From assembly GCF_039555335.1 (NCBI RefSeq), contig NC_092631.1, positions 9,237,701-9,301,700 on the forward strand: a DNA stretch of 64,000 bases. The letters are read 5' to 3'. The translations under genes were made by a program, and so were the position numbers. Below, piece by piece: positions 63,820 through 64,000 of the stretch. Every line of letters begins with the position of its first letter. The first letter of the stretch is position 1. The notes under the pieces were generated by a model. It saw only the letters and a program-made list of their open reading frames with translations, made no database searches and had not been told where the DNA came from. The DNA is from Amphiura filiformis (taxonomy: Eukaryota > Echinodermata > Ophiuroidea > Amphilepidida > Amphiuridae).

Positions 63820-63968
63820 CTTCGGAAGAAATACAAGGCATAATGGAACAGTAATAGAAGTTATAATTAACGTTGCAAGAAGAGCATATCTGGCGCTGGG
63901 GTTTTGAACTGCTATTGATACAGGGACGGCTGCAAAATTCGTTGTGACTACTATGTAAATACTGGTTC
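63820..63968 (-). CDS. Second GABA-B-type receptor (gene 2), TM6-TM7 exon
   Basis: This 149-nt exon has acceptor TTTCAG and donor GTAAGT and enters in phase 2 like gene 1 exon 16, to which it is equal in length and phase. It reads GTSIYIVVTTNFAAVPVSI (TM6) and, after a short loop, a TM7 ending CLVFLPK, matching the family FVPK end. It belongs to a tandem paralog whose ligand domain and other helices lie beyond the right edge. The role is inferred to be the same: a membrane GPCR, possibly a dimer partner of gene 1. Confidence 0.88.
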
Positions 63969-64000
63969 CTGAAACATGTTAAAAGTTCAGAAAACATTAA

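Overview
The window looks like AT-rich nuclear DNA of a marine invertebrate animal. I favour a non-vertebrate deuterostome (echinoderm, hemichordate or cephalochordate) because of the frequent TAGGCCTA-type words and the mix of LINE, SINE and MITE relics, but this is an inference. Small exons with GT/AG introns make it clearly eukaryotic. There are no operons, rRNA genes, functional tRNA genes or CRISPR arrays.

The only intact host genes I can support are two class C G-protein-coupled receptors of the metabotropic GABA-B type, both on the minus strand. Gene 1 runs from an ATG at 46593 down to a TGA at 9129. I rebuilt 17 exons joined by 16 introns. Every junction keeps frame, giving 2259 coding bases and 752 residues: signal peptide, bilobed Venus-flytrap domain, seven membrane helices and a short tail, with no cysteine-rich domain. 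Gene 2 enters at the right edge. Only its TM6-TM7 exon (63820-63968) and a following tail exon (63280-63408) lie in the window. The first has the same length and phase as its gene 1 counterpart, and the two tail exons share a VKxRNDV start, so the genes are tandem paralogs.

Everything else is introns and intergenic DNA packed with mobile-element debris. 1-9100 is downstream flank: a ~6 kb imperfect foldback, a TA-flanked MITE (7153-8008) and a ~17-bp minisatellite (8026-8310). 9.2-46.3 kb is the intronic territory of gene 1. It holds several MITE families, a ~180-bp ATCGAT satellite (intron 11), the 3' end of a CR1-like LINE and a Tc1/mariner transposase relic (intron 9), a probable solo LTR and a 3-kb foldback carrying a decayed gene of an uncharacterised animal family (intron 7), and nested palindromes (intron 5). 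46.6-63.3 kb separates the two receptors and holds two more LINE relics on opposite strands, a TTAA-flanked foldback, (TTTA)n and further MITEs.

Exon coordinates were read by hand from splice signals and reading-frame continuity. Repeat boundaries are approximate unless a target duplication or terminal motif is stated.
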